Positions 16,920 through 27,706 of a stretch of DNA of 64,000 nt are shown piece by piece. The stretch is from an uncultured Bacteroides sp. (GTDB lineage: Bacteria; Bacteroidota; Bacteroidia; Bacteroidales; Bacteroidaceae). The stretch lies in assembly GCA_900553815.1 (NCBI GenBank), contig USEY01000008.1, forward strand, positions 11,989 to 75,988. Direction: 5' to 3'. The notes below the pieces were generated by a model. The model was not told where the DNA came from. It did no database searches and saw only the letters and a program-made list of their open reading frames with translations. Numbering within the stretch: the first letter of the stretch is position 1; each line of letters begins with the position of its first letter. A program made the position numbers and the translations under genes.

Positions 16920-18593
16920 ATGAAAACGCTAAGAACCCTATCCTTGATGCTGTTAGCCTGTGTGATAATCTTTTGTAGTTGTTCGAAAGATGATGGTGAA
17001 GGTGCGCCACCGCCACCCGAACCGACATTTACCATCAGCGTAGACGAAGTGACTGAAAGTACGGCGAAAGTTATCATTACCCCTATTTCCGAGGATACAG
17101 TGTATTTTTACGATGCCATTTCGGCAACTAATCTTGCGGAATATCACGAGAATTCTATTCCTAAGTATATAGAAAACCTGCTCAATGAGCAAATGTTGTG
17201 GGAGGAAAAGGACGTAGCGACTATCGTAGCAGAGATATCGACCAAAGGTAAATCTACTTATTCGTTTGAAAATCTGACACCCGGACAGAAATACATTTGC
17301 TTTGCAGTGGGATTGAACGCTAAGGGTGAGCTGAATACGGAAGTAGTGCAGCAGGAGTTTGAAACGCCAGCTGTGGTTTCTGAGAATACATTCAGTGTAG
17401 AATTCAAAAATCAGGTATTCAATGGTGTTGATATCTACATTACGCCCAGCAATGCAGATTACTATTATTATACCGTACGCTCAGGTAATTGGTGCAAGCA
17501 GTTTGAAACTGATGAGGAGATGTTGAAGGCAATCTTCAACGAAGATTCGTTCTTGATGTCTTTTTACGCTACAAGCGGCAATACGGAATATCTCAATGAG
17601 CAGGTATGGAACACTGATACAGGCTATGAACTGTTGGTATTTGGTTACGACCGTGATTACTCGGTGGCTACTACCAAGCTTTTCCGTTTCCCCTTCCGTA
17701 CGGCACAGGCCGAAGGCGACCCGGCTGCCTGCACGTTTGAGGTGGAGGCTAAGGGCATTACCACGAGGGGTGTGACTATATCCATCAAACCATCGAACAC
17801 GCAGGTGATGTATATGTGGGACCTTATTACGGCTGCCAGCTATGAAGCCAATAAGGACAAGATGGGCGAATATGTGACTGCCTACATCAATGAAATAGGT
17901 CTGCAGATGCTGGAATCGAATCTGACGCGCGACGCCAGCGGTAATATATTCAGTAATCTGGAGCCGGGTACGCAATACTACGTGTGGGCGGCATGCGTGG
18001 ACGAAAACGGACAGTTGACATCGGAAGTGAAGATGAGCCAGCCCTTCAATACCAATGAGGAGGCTCTGAGCGACGTTAGTGTGGAAGTGATTGTCGACAA
18101 ATACTTTGACGGCAGTGAAATGTACGACGCTTATCATGAGACTGATCCGGACGCTTTCCCTGAAGCAGTGAAGGGTAATGCCTATGTACCAGTGGTGTTC
18201 AGTCCCAGTACGGAACCGGCAGCTTACCGTTGGTGGGGACAGGTGTATAATGAAGACCTGAGCAACCCGGAGAATCCGACGGACGAGGAAATTATCAATA
18301 CGCTGACTAATGGTGGTGGATTGACTTTGCCTACTTACAAACCGTTCATCTTGGCGTGGGACACTCCTGTTACCATTTTGGCTGTAGCCATGGACGAGGA
18401 AGGTAATTTTAGCAAGGTAGTGCGTAAGGTCTGCACATTTAGCAAGGATGGTGCGTCACCGGCCGACGAATATGTAGCTCCTGAAACAGGTGCCAGTGCG
18501 GATAGCTATAGCTTCATGCCTCGTGCAAAGAAGCAGATTGTGAAAATGTATCGGACAATGGAGGTTGCTCGGCGCACGGATATGCGTAAGTAA
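16920..18593 (+). CDS. Surface lipoprotein with repeated Fn3-like domains
   Basis: From the ATG at 16920 the product is 557 residues. A signal peptide ends in the lipobox FCSC followed by SKDDGEGAPPPP, a flexible acidic/proline tether typical of exported Bacteroides surface lipoproteins. Then come two or three repeats of a beta-sandwich pattern: TISVDEVTESTAKVIITP ... FENLTPGQKYICFAVG and TRGVTISIKPSNTQ ... NLEPGTQYYVWAA, each ending in the L-x-P-G-x-x-Y motif of fibronectin type III folds. The C-terminal 150 residues differ and may form another module. It stands alone, not in a PUL, and could be an adhesin or surface scaffold; no enzyme motif was seen. Confidence 0.85.
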   Translation: MKTLRTLSLMLLACVIIFCSCSKDDGEGAPPPPEPTFTISVDEVTESTAKVIITPISEDTVYFYDAISATNLAEYHENSIPKYIENLLNEQMLWEEKDVATIVAEISTKGKSTYSFENLTPGQKYICFAVGLNAKGELNTEVVQQEFETPAVVSENTFSVEFKNQVFNGVDIYITPSNADYYYYTVRSGNWCKQFETDEEMLKAIFNEDSFLMSFYATSGNTEYLNEQVWNTDTGYELLVFGYDRDYSVATTKLFRFPFRTAQAEGDPAACTFEVEAKGITTRGVTISIKPSNTQVMYMWDLITAASYEANKDKMGEYVTAYINEIGLQMLESNLTRDASGNIFSNLEPGTQYYVWAACVDENGQLTSEVKMSQPFNTNEEALSDVSVEVIVDKYFDGSEMYDAYHETDPDAFPEAVKGNAYVPVVFSPSTEPAAYRWWGQVYNEDLSNPENPTDEEIINTLTNGGGLTLPTYKPFILAWDTPVTILAVAMDEEGNFSKVVRKVCTFSKDGASPADEYVAPETGASADSYSFMPRAKKQIVKMYRTMEVARRTDMRK

Positions 18594-18627
18594 CGATGGG
18601 CTGAAACGACGGTATTGATATACGGAT

Positions 18628-18695
18628 AAGGCTTCTTGCCTGAGGAATGTGTGGCGATACGACAGTTTGCCACAGACCTGTGGGCAAGAAGCCTT
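18628..18695 (+). terminator. Terminator of the lipoprotein gene
   Basis: Thirteen-base arms AAGGCTTCTTGCC (18628-18640) and GGCAAGAAGCCTT (18683-18695) are exact inverted copies, with a nested TGTGGC/GCCACA stem between them. The T-rich run CTTTTTCATTTTTTC follows, 35 bases after the stop codon. Confidence 0.85.
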
Positions 18696-18792
18696 CTTTT
18701 TCATTTTTTCATCGCTAAAACGATTTGTCTCTCTTGTTTTTGTCGTTTTAAATCAATAATTTTAGGGCATCCAATTTTAAATCAATACTGCT

Positions 18793-20994
18793 ATGGACCA
18801 ACTGCTTTTCTGGCTCGTACCGGCCGCTTCCGTTCTGGCTCTCGGTTTTGCCTGGCATTTTCACCGGCAAATGATGAAAGAGAGCGAAGGTACACCTCAA
18901 ATGATAAAAATTGCAGCTGCTGTGCGCAAGGGTGCCATGTCTTACCTGAAACAGCAATACAAGATTGTAGGCCTGGTGTTCCTGGTCCTTGTGGTCTTGT
19001 TCTCGATTATGGCCTACGGCTTTGACGTGCAGAACCACTGGGTGCCGGTGGCTTTCCTGACGGGTGGTTTCTTCTCGGGCCTGTCGGGCTTTCTGGGCAT
19101 GAAGACGGCCACTTACGCCTCGGCGCGTACGGCCAATGCCGCGCGCACTTCGCTGAACGGTGGTCTGCGCATTGCTTTCCGCAGCGGGGCGGTCATGGGC
19201 CTGGTGGTGGTCGGACTGGGATTGCTCGACATCTCTTTCTGGTATCTGCTGCTCAATGCCGTGATTCCGGCCGAGGCACTGACGCCTACTCATAAGCTTT
19301 GTGTCATCACCACTACCATGCTGACCTTCGGCATGGGTGCTTCTACACAGGCGTTGTTTGCCCGTGTGGGTGGCGGTATCTATACCAAGGCGGCCGACGT
19401 GGGCGCCGACCTGGTGGGCAAGGTGGAGGCCGGTATCCCCGAGGATGATCCGCGAAACCCGGCTACCATTGCCGACAACGTGGGTGACAATGTGGGCGAC
19501 GTGGCCGGCATGGGGGCTGACCTTTATGAGAGTTATTGCGGTTCTATTCTGGCTACGGCGGCGCTGGGTGCGGCAGCCTTTATACACAGCGGCGATACGC
19601 TGATGCAGTACAAGGCGGTCATTGCGCCCATGCTGATTGCGGCGGTGGGCATTGTGCTGTCCATCATCGGCATTTTCTCGGTTCGTACCAAGGAGAATGC
19701 TACCATGAAGGACCTGTTGGGCGCGCTGGGCTTCGGCACCAATCTCAGTTCGGTGCTCATCGTTGTGGCCACGTTCTTCATCTTGTGGCTGCTGAAGCTG
19801 GACAACTGGATGTGGATTTCCTGCTCGGTGGTGGTAGGCTTGCTGGTGGGCATCGTCATTGGCCGCTCTACCGAATACTATACTTCCCAATCCTATAAGC
19901 CCACGCGGCGGCTGAGCGAGAGCGGAAAGACGGGACCGGCCACGGTCATCATCTCGGGCATCGGGCTGGGCATGCTTTCTACGGCAGTGCCGGTTATCGC
20001 CGTGGTGGTGGGCATCATTGCCTCGTACCTGTTTGCTTCGGGTTTTGACTTCAACAATGTAGGCCTGGGACTGTATGGCATCGGCATTGCCGCTGTGGGT
20101 ATGCTGTCTACGCTGGGCATAACGTTGGCTACCGATGCTTACGGACCCATTGCCGACAATGCGGGCGGCAATGCTGAAATGTCGGGGCTGGGTGCCGAGG
20201 TGCGCAAGCGTACCGATGCACTCGACTCGCTGGGCAACACGACGGCGGCCACGGGCAAGGGATTTGCCATCGGTTCGGCAGCCTTGACGGGACTGGCTCT
20301 GCTGGCGTCGTATGTGGAGGAAATACGCATCGGGCTGACTCGCCTGGGCACGACGGAAATCAATGTGGGCGGCACGACGGTGCCTTTGCAGGATGCCACG
20401 TTCTTTGACTTCATGCATCACTATGACGTGACACTGATGAATCCCAAGGTGCTTTCGGGCATGTTCATCGGCTCCATGATGGCCTTCCTGTTCTGCGGAC
20501 TGACGATGAATGCCGTGGGACGCGCGGCGGCGCACATGGTAGATGAGGTGCGACGGCAATTCCGTGAAATCAAAGGTATCCTGACGGGTGAGACGGAGCC
20601 CGACTATGCACGCTGTGTCTCCATCTCGACCAAGGGGGCGCAACGCGAGATGGTGGTGCCGTCGCTCATTGCCATTGTGGCACCCATTCTGACAGGTATT
20701 GTGTTTGGTGTGCCGGGGGTGCTGGGATTGCTGATAGGAGGATTGAGCAGCGGTTTCGTGCTAGCTATCTTCATGGCAAATTCGGGAGGAGCCTGGGACA
20801 ATGCCAAGAAATATGTGGAGGAAGGAAATTTTGGCGGCAAGGGCAGCGAGGTGCACAAGGCTACTGTGGTGGGCGACACCGTGGGTGACCCCTTCAAGGA
20901 TACGTCAGGACCGAGCCTGAACATACTTATCAAGCTGATGTCGATGGTGGCCATCGTAATGGCTGGGCTGACGGTGGCGTGGAGTGTGTTCTGA
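18793..20994 (+). CDS. hppA: K+-dependent membrane pyrophosphatase (Na+ and/or H+ pump)
   Basis: A 733-residue polytopic enzyme with about 16 membrane helices that couples pyrophosphate hydrolysis to cation export. The substrate-site motif [20 protein letters not shown] is at 202-221, followed by [19 protein letters not shown] second set is [17 protein letters not shown] near 448, and the third is [12 protein letters not shown] with [15 protein letters not shown] near the C-terminus. In the GNTTAA motif (481-486) an Ala at 485 occupies the position that is Lys in K+-independent enzymes, so it should require K+. The characterised Bacteroides enzyme of this group pumps both Na+ and H+; ion choice cannot be read with certainty here. 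Confidence 0.96.
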   Translation: MDQLLFWLVPAASVLALGFAWHFHRQMMKESEGTPQMIKIAAAVRKGAMSYLKQQYKIVGLVFLVLVVLFSIMAYGFDVQNHWVPVAFLTGGFFSGLSGFLGMKTATYASARTANAARTSLNGGLRIAFRSGAVMGLVVVGLGLLDISFWYLLLNAVIPAEALTPTHKLCVITTTMLTFGMGASTQALFARVGGGIYTKAADVGADLVGKVEAGIPEDDPRNPATIADNVGDNVGDVAGMGADLYESYCGSILATAALGAAAFIHSGDTLMQYKAVIAPMLIAAVGIVLSIIGIFSVRTKENATMKDLLGALGFGTNLSSVLIVVATFFILWLLKLDNWMWISCSVVVGLLVGIVIGRSTEYYTSQSYKPTRRLSESGKTGPATVIISGIGLGMLSTAVPVIAVVVGIIASYLFASGFDFNNVGLGLYGIGIAAVGMLSTLGITLATDAYGPIADNAGGNAEMSGLGAEVRKRTDALDSLGNTTAATGKGFAIGSAALTGLALLASYVEEIRIGLTRLGTTEINVGGTTVPLQDATFFDFMHHYDVTLMNPKVLSGMFIGSMMAFLFCGLTMNAVGRAAAHMVDEVRRQFREIKGILTGETEPDYARCVSISTKGAQREMVVPSLIAIVAPILTGIVFGVPGVLGLLIGGLSSGFVLAIFMANSGGAWDNAKKYVEEGNFGGKGSEVHKATVVGDTVGDPFKDTSGPSLNILIKLMSMVAIVMAGLTVAWSVF

Positions 20995-21100
20995 GTAGGA
21001 GTGGACAACGTAATTTTGTTTCAGTAGACAAGTTGGCGAGGTGAGGTAGTCTTCTGTGTATCACCTTGTGAGTTTGTTCTTTATGTTTATTAAGGAAGAA

Positions 21101-22771
21101 ATGGTTTCAAGATTCTGGTTAAATTATTGTTTTGCCTTATTAGTTCTGGTTGGAATGTCGTTTGCCAGTAGGGCACAAGCGGATGTTACGGGGTTGAATA
21201 TTGATTCGATATTGAATGTGTTGGATTACGAGATGAGCCAGTGTGATGCATATACGCAAAAGAAGGAAGAAAAACTGGTTTCATTGAAGAGCCTGTTGCA
21301 TCAGTCGGCTGATGACCAACACACTTTTGCTTTATGTAACGAGCTGTTTGAAGAATACAAACATTATCAATACGATTCGGCTTACGTGTACGCTGTGCGT
21401 TCTTTGTGGATGGCAGAGAAGTTGCAGCAGCCGGAGTCGATAGCGTTGGCCAAGAGCAGCCTGATGTTTTGTTATACGGCAGTAGGGTTTTACAAAGAGG
21501 CCGACGAGATGAATAGAAGTTTTTCGGTGGAAGGCTTGAGTCCCCAAATGTTGGAGCATTATTATTCGCAATGCCTATATTTATATCAGAATATGCGTGA
21601 TTTTTCGGTAGATAACGACAGCCTTTGGCAACATTACGAGTCTTTGCGTGAACAGGCTCGTGATCAAGTGCTGGCAAGTGCCGCTATGAACGCTGACGTA
21701 TACCGGAGGACTTACACGAAAGACATGCTTTCGGTGGAGTTCCTTCCGCCGGCTTCTATGATTGAGAGGCGGAAACAGTTGCTGGGTAAGTATTCGTTGT
21801 CGCTACACGATCAGGCAGTGCAATGTTTCATGATAGGTGAAATGTGCGACAAGTTGGGGCGGAGAGCCGAAGCCACCTATTACATGGCGCTTTCTGCCAT
21901 TAATGACATTCGCTCTAATACGCGTGAGACTTCCGCCGGCAAGACGCTTGCCTCTTATATGTACGAGGCAGGCGACATTGACCGTGCGACACGCTATGTG
22001 CATAGGGCACAGAGTGATGCCAACTTCTATAACACGCGTATTCGTAAAATGGAAATCAACTCCATATTGCCGCTGATAGAAAGCCGCCGTTACGAACAGA
22101 TGAGCCGCCAGCGGAATTTCCTATTTGCCTTCGGCGCTTTTGTTTTGCTTACTTTGCTGTTGTTAGCCGTTTTGTATGTCATTTTGAAGAAAAAGAATCG
22201 TAGCTTGTGCGAGGCAAGGAATGAAGTCGAGCGGAAGGCCTGTGAACGTGATGCGGTCAATCGGCAGTTGTCTGTCATCAATATGCAGCTGCAAGAGGCT
22301 AATGAGATAAAAGACAGTTATATCGTTCAGTCGTTGTATGGTGATTCATCCTTTGTGAATGATGTAGAGGAGAAGTGTAAGCAGTTGAAACGTAAACTGA
22401 AAGCCAAACAGTATGATGATTTGCTGTCTATCATTAACGGAATCAATATCAGGCAGGAGCGTGAGCGTATGTCTTCATCGTTTGATGCCGCCTTCTTGAA
22501 ACTGTTTCCTACTTTCTTGGAGGAATATAACAAACTCTTTCCAGAGGAATATCAGGCTTGTCTGACCGATAGTGGCATGTTGCCCACCGAAGTACGTATC
22601 TTTGCCTTAATGCGGTTGGGTATTGCCGACACGGCATTGGTGGCCAAATACCTGAATATTTCACAAAATACGATTTATGTCTACAAAGCTAAGGTAAAAG
22701 CTAAATCGCTCGTTTCAAAAGATGAATTTGACAATCATATTTTGCGTATTTGTAAACCTCGGGAATCTTAA
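21101..22771 (+). CDS. TPR/transmembrane/HTH regulator (DUF6377 type)
   Basis: From MVSRFW at 21101, preceded by AAGGAAG, the protein is 556 residues. A signal peptide-like first segment leads into a periplasmic helical region with TPR-like pairs (about 30-330). One membrane segment lies at about 339-362 (FLFAFGAFVLLTLLLLAVLY), then a coiled coil (RSLCEARNEVERKACERDAV). The C-terminal cytoplasmic region carries a LuxR-like helix-turn-helix (LPTEVRIFALMRLGIADTAL and VAKYLNISQNTIYVYKAKVK, about 500-540). This layout is that of DUF6377 regulators of Bacteroides glycan loci. It probably senses a periplasmic oligosaccharide and activates the SusC operon that begins 160 bases downstream. Confidence 0.9.
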   Translation: MVSRFWLNYCFALLVLVGMSFASRAQADVTGLNIDSILNVLDYEMSQCDAYTQKKEEKLVSLKSLLHQSADDQHTFALCNELFEEYKHYQYDSAYVYAVRSLWMAEKLQQPESIALAKSSLMFCYTAVGFYKEADEMNRSFSVEGLSPQMLEHYYSQCLYLYQNMRDFSVDNDSLWQHYESLREQARDQVLASAAMNADVYRRTYTKDMLSVEFLPPASMIERRKQLLGKYSLSLHDQAVQCFMIGEMCDKLGRRAEATYYMALSAINDIRSNTRETSAGKTLASYMYEAGDIDRATRYVHRAQSDANFYNTRIRKMEINSILPLIESRRYEQMSRQRNFLFAFGAFVLLTLLLLAVLYVILKKKNRSLCEARNEVERKACERDAVNRQLSVINMQLQEANEIKDSYIVQSLYGDSSFVNDVEEKCKQLKRKLKAKQYDDLLSIINGINIRQERERMSSSFDAAFLKLFPTFLEEYNKLFPEEYQACLTDSGMLPTEVRIFALMRLGIADTALVAKYLNISQNTIYVYKAKVKAKSLVSKDEFDNHILRICKPRES

Positions 22772-22853
22772 TTTTATGTTGATTTAATATTTTGTATTTA
22801 GCTGATTTATAGTGGCGCAATGTAAGAAGTAGTATTAAAATGACCTTAATTAG

Positions 22854-22884
22854 TTGCTCTTGGAAGACATCTTATCTACCTTTG
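22854..22884 (+). promoter_or_regulatory. Promoter of the PUL operon
   Basis: TTG (22854-22856), 20 bases, TACCTTTG (22877-22884). The start site would fall near 22891, about 40 bases before the susC start at 22931. The spacing fits the Bacteroides consensus; the -33 element is partial. Confidence 0.7.
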
Positions 22885-22930
22885 CATGTAAACAAATGAA
22901 CCACATTGTTTAACTTTAAAATGTAAAGCT

Positions 22931-25915
22931 ATGAGAAGAAAATTCCGTAAACTGGGTTTTTTATTATGCTTGTTGTTTGTGCTTGGAGGACTGGCTCAAA
23001 CTGCGTGGGCGCAGCAATTAAGCGTAAAGGGAGTAGTGACAGACGCAGCTACTCAAGAAACACTTCCTGGAGTAAACATCCAAGTTAAATCTACAACAAA
23101 AGGTTGCATTACTGATTTAGACGGGCAGTTTGTGCTCGAGGGAGTAGGCAAAAATGATGTGCTGATAGTGTCCTACATTGGTTACAAAACTGTTGAAGTG
23201 CCGGTGAATGGGCGTACAGAGCTGAAAATTGCCTTGGGTGAAGACACTGAGATGTTGGCCGAAGTGGTGGTTATTGGCTATGGTACGATGGATAAGAAAG
23301 AACTGACTTCAGCCATTTCGCACGTTTCTCAAAAAGATTTTCTTGCCGTGAGCAGTATTGACCCTACCATGATGATTCAAGGCAAAGTGCCCGGAGTGTC
23401 TATTACCAATACCGGTGCGGGCGACCCCAACAACCAAGCCAGTATTCAGATACGTGGCGTTTCGTCGCGTGCGGCAGGTTTGGGCCCGTTGATTGTAATT
23501 GACGGTGTGCCTGGAGGTAATCTTACAAATCTTAATCCAAATGACATTGCCAGTTTCGATATATTGAAAGACGGCGCGGCTTCGGCTATTTATGGAACAC
23601 GGGGTTCCAACGGTGTTATCCTGATTACGACTAAGAAAGGTAGCAAGGACGGCAGCATACATACATCTTATACCGGCACATTCTCGTTCGATGTGATGAA
23701 GAAAGAACTGGATATGCTTACTGCACAAGAATACCGCGACTTGCGTTCTGATTCATCGGTAGGTTATGATTTAGGGGGTAACGATGATTGGCTGGATGCC
23801 GTAAGCCAGACAGGATTTAGCATGCAGCATACGCTGACTTTAAGTGGCGGAAACGACCGTACCTCCTATCGTGTAAGTGCAGATTATCGCGATGCACGCG
23901 GTATCGACCTTCGTTCAGGGCGTGAAGAATATGGTGCACGTGCTTCTTTAAACCATACAACGGCTGATGGCTTGTTTACGTTTACTGTTAACATCGCTCC
24001 ACGTATCGCTTATCGTGACCAAGCAGCGTGGGATGTGTTCCGCAACGCTATTGAGGCCAATCCTACCACGCCAATTCGTGACCCTCAAGATCCTTCAAAA
24101 TATTATAACTTCCAAGGGCAGACGGCAGGATACAATCCTGTGGAACTGATGGCTTTGGAAGAAGACAAAGGAGAAACCAAGTTGCTTGACTGGGATGCTA
24201 CGGCCCGTTTGAACCTGTTGCCTTTGTTGCTGAAAGACAAGACCGGCAATCATTCGCTGAACACACAAATCACATTTGCCGATCACCAATATGACAACTT
24301 TAACGGCTGGTTCCGTCCTTCTACCAGTACGTTGTGTATAAATGCTGGACGTGACGGAGAGGCTTCTCGCTCGTATAGCAAGGAACGCCAACACGTGTTG
24401 GAGTGGATAACTAACTACCAGACATCTTTCGGTAGCCACAACCTGAAGGCTATGGCCGGTTATTCTTACCAGTATTCGCAATATTCCGGGTTGAATGCTT
24501 CAAACAAGGATTTTTCCAACGATGGTTTGGGATTCAACAATATTGGCTCGGGTGAATATGCTAAAGATGAAGGCGAAGTGGGAATGGGTTCTTATAAGAA
24601 TGATTCAAAACTCATAGCATTCTTTGGCCGTATCAGTTACGATTACAAGGGCAAGTATCTGATGACAGCCTCACTGCGTCATGAAGGCTCTTCAAAGTTT
24701 GGAGCTAACAACAAGTGGGGTAACTTCCCGGCCATTTCACTCGGATGGCGTATTTCGGAAGAATCGTTTATGAAGGGTATTGACTGGATTAATGATTTGA
24801 AGCTGCGCGGTGACTTCGGTATAACAGGAAACCAAGAATTCGACAGCTATAAGTCACTGAGTACAATGTCGTCTTTTGGTTATTACTATTACAATGGTCG
24901 CTATTTCCAGGTATGGGGTCCGTCAAAGAACGTAAATCCTGATTTGAAATGGGAAAAAGGAAAGAACTGGAACATAGGTATTGATTTTGCCCTCTTCAAG
25001 AACCGAGTGTACGGTTCTATCAATTACTTCAACCGTCGTCAGCAAGACTTGTTGGGTGATTACAAAGTGTCGGTTCCGCCCTACTTGTTTGACACAACGT
25101 TTGTCAATGTAGGTACAATGAAGAATACTGGTCTGGAAATAGATATTACTTGGGATGCTGTGAAGACCAAAGACTTTGATTATTCAGTGTCAGTAGTCGG
25201 TTCGACCATGGGTAATGAGTTTGTTGATTTCAGTAACTCGGAATATGTGGGACAAGATTTCTACGACGTAGTGGGTACTGAGGATCCCTATCCTTTCCAT
25301 TACTTGCAGCGCATTGAGAAAGGGAAGCGTTTAGGAAACTTTTATATGTTCAAATATGCCGGTATCGATGAACAGGGCAACTGGATTGTGTATGACAAGG
25401 ACGGAGATATGATTAAAGCCGACCAGGCTACGGATGAAGACCGCCAGATTGTAGGCAACGGACTTCCTAAGTTTACTGGCTCTATGACTCATAATTTCCG
25501 TTATAAGAATTTCGACCTCTCCATTTTCTTCCGTGGCGCTTTTGGATATGATATCTTTAACATCCATGATTTTTACTATGGCACCAAGAGCTTCATTGGT
25601 AACGTGCTGAAGAAAGCTTATGAGAAGAATGCACAGATTACTGCCAACCCGGTAGTAAGTGATTATTTCTTGGAGCGCGGCGATTACGTGAAGCTGGATA
25701 TGTTGACTTTGGGCTATACCTTCAATCCTCAATGGAAATACCTGAAGAAATTACGTGTTTATGGTACCGGGAAGAACCTGTTGACTTTCACTAAATTTAG
25801 TGGTGTAGATCCTTCTACCTATCAGGTAAACGGACTGAATCCGGGGGGTACCGGTTCGCGCAGTTACTATCCGTCGAGCCGCCAGTTTATTGTAGGTGTG
25901 CAGATTGATTTCTAA
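22931..25915 (+). CDS. SusC-like TonB-dependent outer-membrane transporter
   Basis: A 994-residue outer-membrane importer of oligosaccharides. After the signal peptide (AWAQQ) comes a carboxypeptidase-regulatory-like domain (SVKGVVTDAATQETLPGVNI, about 31-105). Next is the plug domain with the typical EVVVIGYGT linker and ASAIYGTRGSNGVILITTKKG (about 110-235), then a 22-strand barrel ending in QFIVGVQIDF. It lacks the STN signalling extension, in keeping with regulation by the upstream membrane HTH protein rather than an anti-sigma factor. It forms a pair with the SusD lipoprotein starting 23 bases later. Confidence 0.97.
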   Translation: MRRKFRKLGFLLCLLFVLGGLAQTAWAQQLSVKGVVTDAATQETLPGVNIQVKSTTKGCITDLDGQFVLEGVGKNDVLIVSYIGYKTVEVPVNGRTELKIALGEDTEMLAEVVVIGYGTMDKKELTSAISHVSQKDFLAVSSIDPTMMIQGKVPGVSITNTGAGDPNNQASIQIRGVSSRAAGLGPLIVIDGVPGGNLTNLNPNDIASFDILKDGAASAIYGTRGSNGVILITTKKGSKDGSIHTSYTGTFSFDVMKKELDMLTAQEYRDLRSDSSVGYDLGGNDDWLDAVSQTGFSMQHTLTLSGGNDRTSYRVSADYRDARGIDLRSGREEYGARASLNHTTADGLFTFTVNIAPRIAYRDQAAWDVFRNAIEANPTTPIRDPQDPSKYYNFQGQTAGYNPVELMALEEDKGETKLLDWDATARLNLLPLLLKDKTGNHSLNTQITFADHQYDNFNGWFRPSTSTLCINAGRDGEASRSYSKERQHVLEWITNYQTSFGSHNLKAMAGYSYQYSQYSGLNASNKDFSNDGLGFNNIGSGEYAKDEGEVGMGSYKNDSKLIAFFGRISYDYKGKYLMTASLRHEGSSKFGANNKWGNFPAISLGWRISEESFMKGIDWINDLKLRGDFGITGNQEFDSYKSLSTMSSFGYYYYNGRYFQVWGPSKNVNPDLKWEKGKNWNIGIDFALFKNRVYGSINYFNRRQQDLLGDYKVSVPPYLFDTTFVNVGTMKNTGLEIDITWDAVKTKDFDYSVSVVGSTMGNEFVDFSNSEYVGQDFYDVVGTEDPYPFHYLQRIEKGKRLGNFYMFKYAGIDEQGNWIVYDKDGDMIKADQATDEDRQIVGNGLPKFTGSMTHNFRYKNFDLSIFFRGAFGYDIFNIHDFYYGTKSFIGNVLKKAYEKNAQITANPVVSDYFLERGDYVKLDMLTLGYTFNPQWKYLKKLRVYGTGKNLLTFTKFSGVDPSTYQVNGLNPGGTGSRSYYPSSRQFIVGVQIDF

Positions 25916-25938
25916 GATTCCTTAAAATTAATAAGAAT

Positions 25939-27678
25939 ATGAAAGTCTTAAAAAAGATATATATAGCCGCAACGGCATTAGCTACCGTGTTTGCAACCGG
26001 TTGCACCAATTTGGATGAAACCCTTTACGACCAAGTGGGTTCCCAGAACTATTACAATACCCAGATGGATGTGGTACGTGCTACATTCCGTCCTTTTGAA
26101 CATGCTTTCTGGAGCATACAGTCTCGACATGTTTTGAACGAACTCTCGGCCGATCAGTTGATAACACCGACGCGTGACGGTTGGTGGGATGACGGAGGGC
26201 GCTGGTGCCGTTTGCATTACCATACGTGGACGATTGAAGACGGCGATGCACAGACTGAATGGAACGGATGTTTCCAAGGTATCATGCAGGCCAACTATGT
26301 GATTGAAGACCTCAGTTCGTTATCGCCCGAGAAATTTGGTTTTACGGATGACGAGTTCAACAACCTCAAGGCACAGTGCCGAGCATTACGAGCTTGGTTT
26401 TACCTGAGATTATTGGATGCTTTCCGCAACGTCCCGTTGGCAGTAAGCTTCAATGATGTATCGTTGAACTCTGAAGGACAAGTAGAGCCGAAAGTCATTT
26501 TTGAATTCATTGAGACGGAGCTGAAAGAATGCTTGAATTTGCTGACCACGAAAGAGACGTTGGGAGGTAATCAAAGTATTCAGGGACAATGGACCAAAGC
26601 AGCGGCTGCCTCTTTGTTGGTACGGCTTTACCTCAATGCAGAGACCTATATCGACGAAAACCGCTATGCCGATTGTGCCACTTACGCTCAGGAAATCTTG
26701 GACGGCAAGTATGGCAAGTACGAATTGGCTGCCACTTGGGATGCTCCGTTCGATTGGAATAACGAGACATGCGACGAAGTCATCTTTGGATTCCCTGCAT
26801 CACAGGGCTACTCTTATTGGCACTATCAAGGCGATACCTATTGGTGGACTGTGCCGGCGCGCATCCGTTTCTACTTCAACGACTCCAAGGCAAAGGCGGG
26901 TGATCATAACTGTAAGTATGCTGCTTCACCCAGCTATGACTTGAGTGGCAATTTGTATGAGTACACGTTGGGTATGCCTATCCAGAAGTTCCGCAAATAT
27001 CCTGAAGATGAACGTTTGAAATTGTATAGGAACTTGGGCAATAATACTCGTGAAGGAATGTTCCTTTACGGCAAACTGCCCTACACGGATGAAAACGGTG
27101 AACTGAAGTATGTACCTTCTCCTAATTCAGATTATGATTTGTGTATCCGCGATGCCGTTGGAAAGTTCCACGGACTTCCCGAAGGACAGTATCCAGACGA
27201 CAAGACCAGTAACCTCACAACGGGCGATCACAATTCAGGATGGCACTTCTGTAAGTATCCTTTCTATAGTGACGAAGATGACCAGCAGATGGAATCTGAC
27301 TTTACTGAAATCCGCCTGGCTGAGATTGTCTACTCATTGGCTGAATGCAAATTCCGCCAAGGTGATGTAGAGGGAGCGGCCAAGTTATTGAACAGTGTGC
27401 GCAAGCGCAACTATCCGGCGGAAAGCTGGACACGTAACCTTTATGCACCCGAAGGACAAGCCCAACTTACTGAGAGCGAATTGCTGGATGAGTGGGGACG
27501 CGAGTTCTTTGCTGAAGGACGCCGCCGCATTGATCTTATCCGTTTCGGACAGTTCAACAGTGGATGTTGGTGGGATAAGGAGGCTGATTCCGATAATCAT
27601 ACCGAGATTTTTGCCATTACGCGCGACGTGCTGAATGCTAATCATAATTTGAAGCAAAATCCTGGATACGACAAATAA
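25939..27678 (+). CDS. SusD-like glycan-binding lipoprotein
   Basis: A 579-residue RagB/SusD-family surface lipoprotein that closes the SusC pore and binds glycan. The lipobox is ATGC (C at about 22) followed by TNLDE. TPR-like helices build the core (LKAQCRALRAWFYLRLLDAF, the conserved helical segment with RA-x-R-A-W-F/Y-Y-x-R-L-L). The C-terminal SusD motif EFFAEGRRRIDLIRFGQF is characteristic, as is the preceding LLNSVRKRNYPAE. It is in the same operon as SusC, with 23 bases between them. Confidence 0.96.
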   Translation: MKVLKKIYIAATALATVFATGCTNLDETLYDQVGSQNYYNTQMDVVRATFRPFEHAFWSIQSRHVLNELSADQLITPTRDGWWDDGGRWCRLHYHTWTIEDGDAQTEWNGCFQGIMQANYVIEDLSSLSPEKFGFTDDEFNNLKAQCRALRAWFYLRLLDAFRNVPLAVSFNDVSLNSEGQVEPKVIFEFIETELKECLNLLTTKETLGGNQSIQGQWTKAAAASLLVRLYLNAETYIDENRYADCATYAQEILDGKYGKYELAATWDAPFDWNNETCDEVIFGFPASQGYSYWHYQGDTYWWTVPARIRFYFNDSKAKAGDHNCKYAASPSYDLSGNLYEYTLGMPIQKFRKYPEDERLKLYRNLGNNTREGMFLYGKLPYTDENGELKYVPSPNSDYDLCIRDAVGKFHGLPEGQYPDDKTSNLTTGDHNSGWHFCKYPFYSDEDDQQMESDFTEIRLAEIVYSLAECKFRQGDVEGAAKLLNSVRKRNYPAESWTRNLYAPEGQAQLTESELLDEWGREFFAEGRRRIDLIRFGQFNSGCWWDKEADSDNHTEIFAITRDVLNANHNLKQNPGYDK

Positions 27679-27706
27679 ATTTTATAACTAAAAAAGACTT
27701 ATTCTT

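Noticed and set aside
18748..20643. 631-codon open frame antisense to the membrane pyrophosphatase gene
   Set aside because: It mirrors a GC-rich, highly biased gene, has no start context or family pattern, and is full of His, Arg and Gln, as expected for an antisense artefact.
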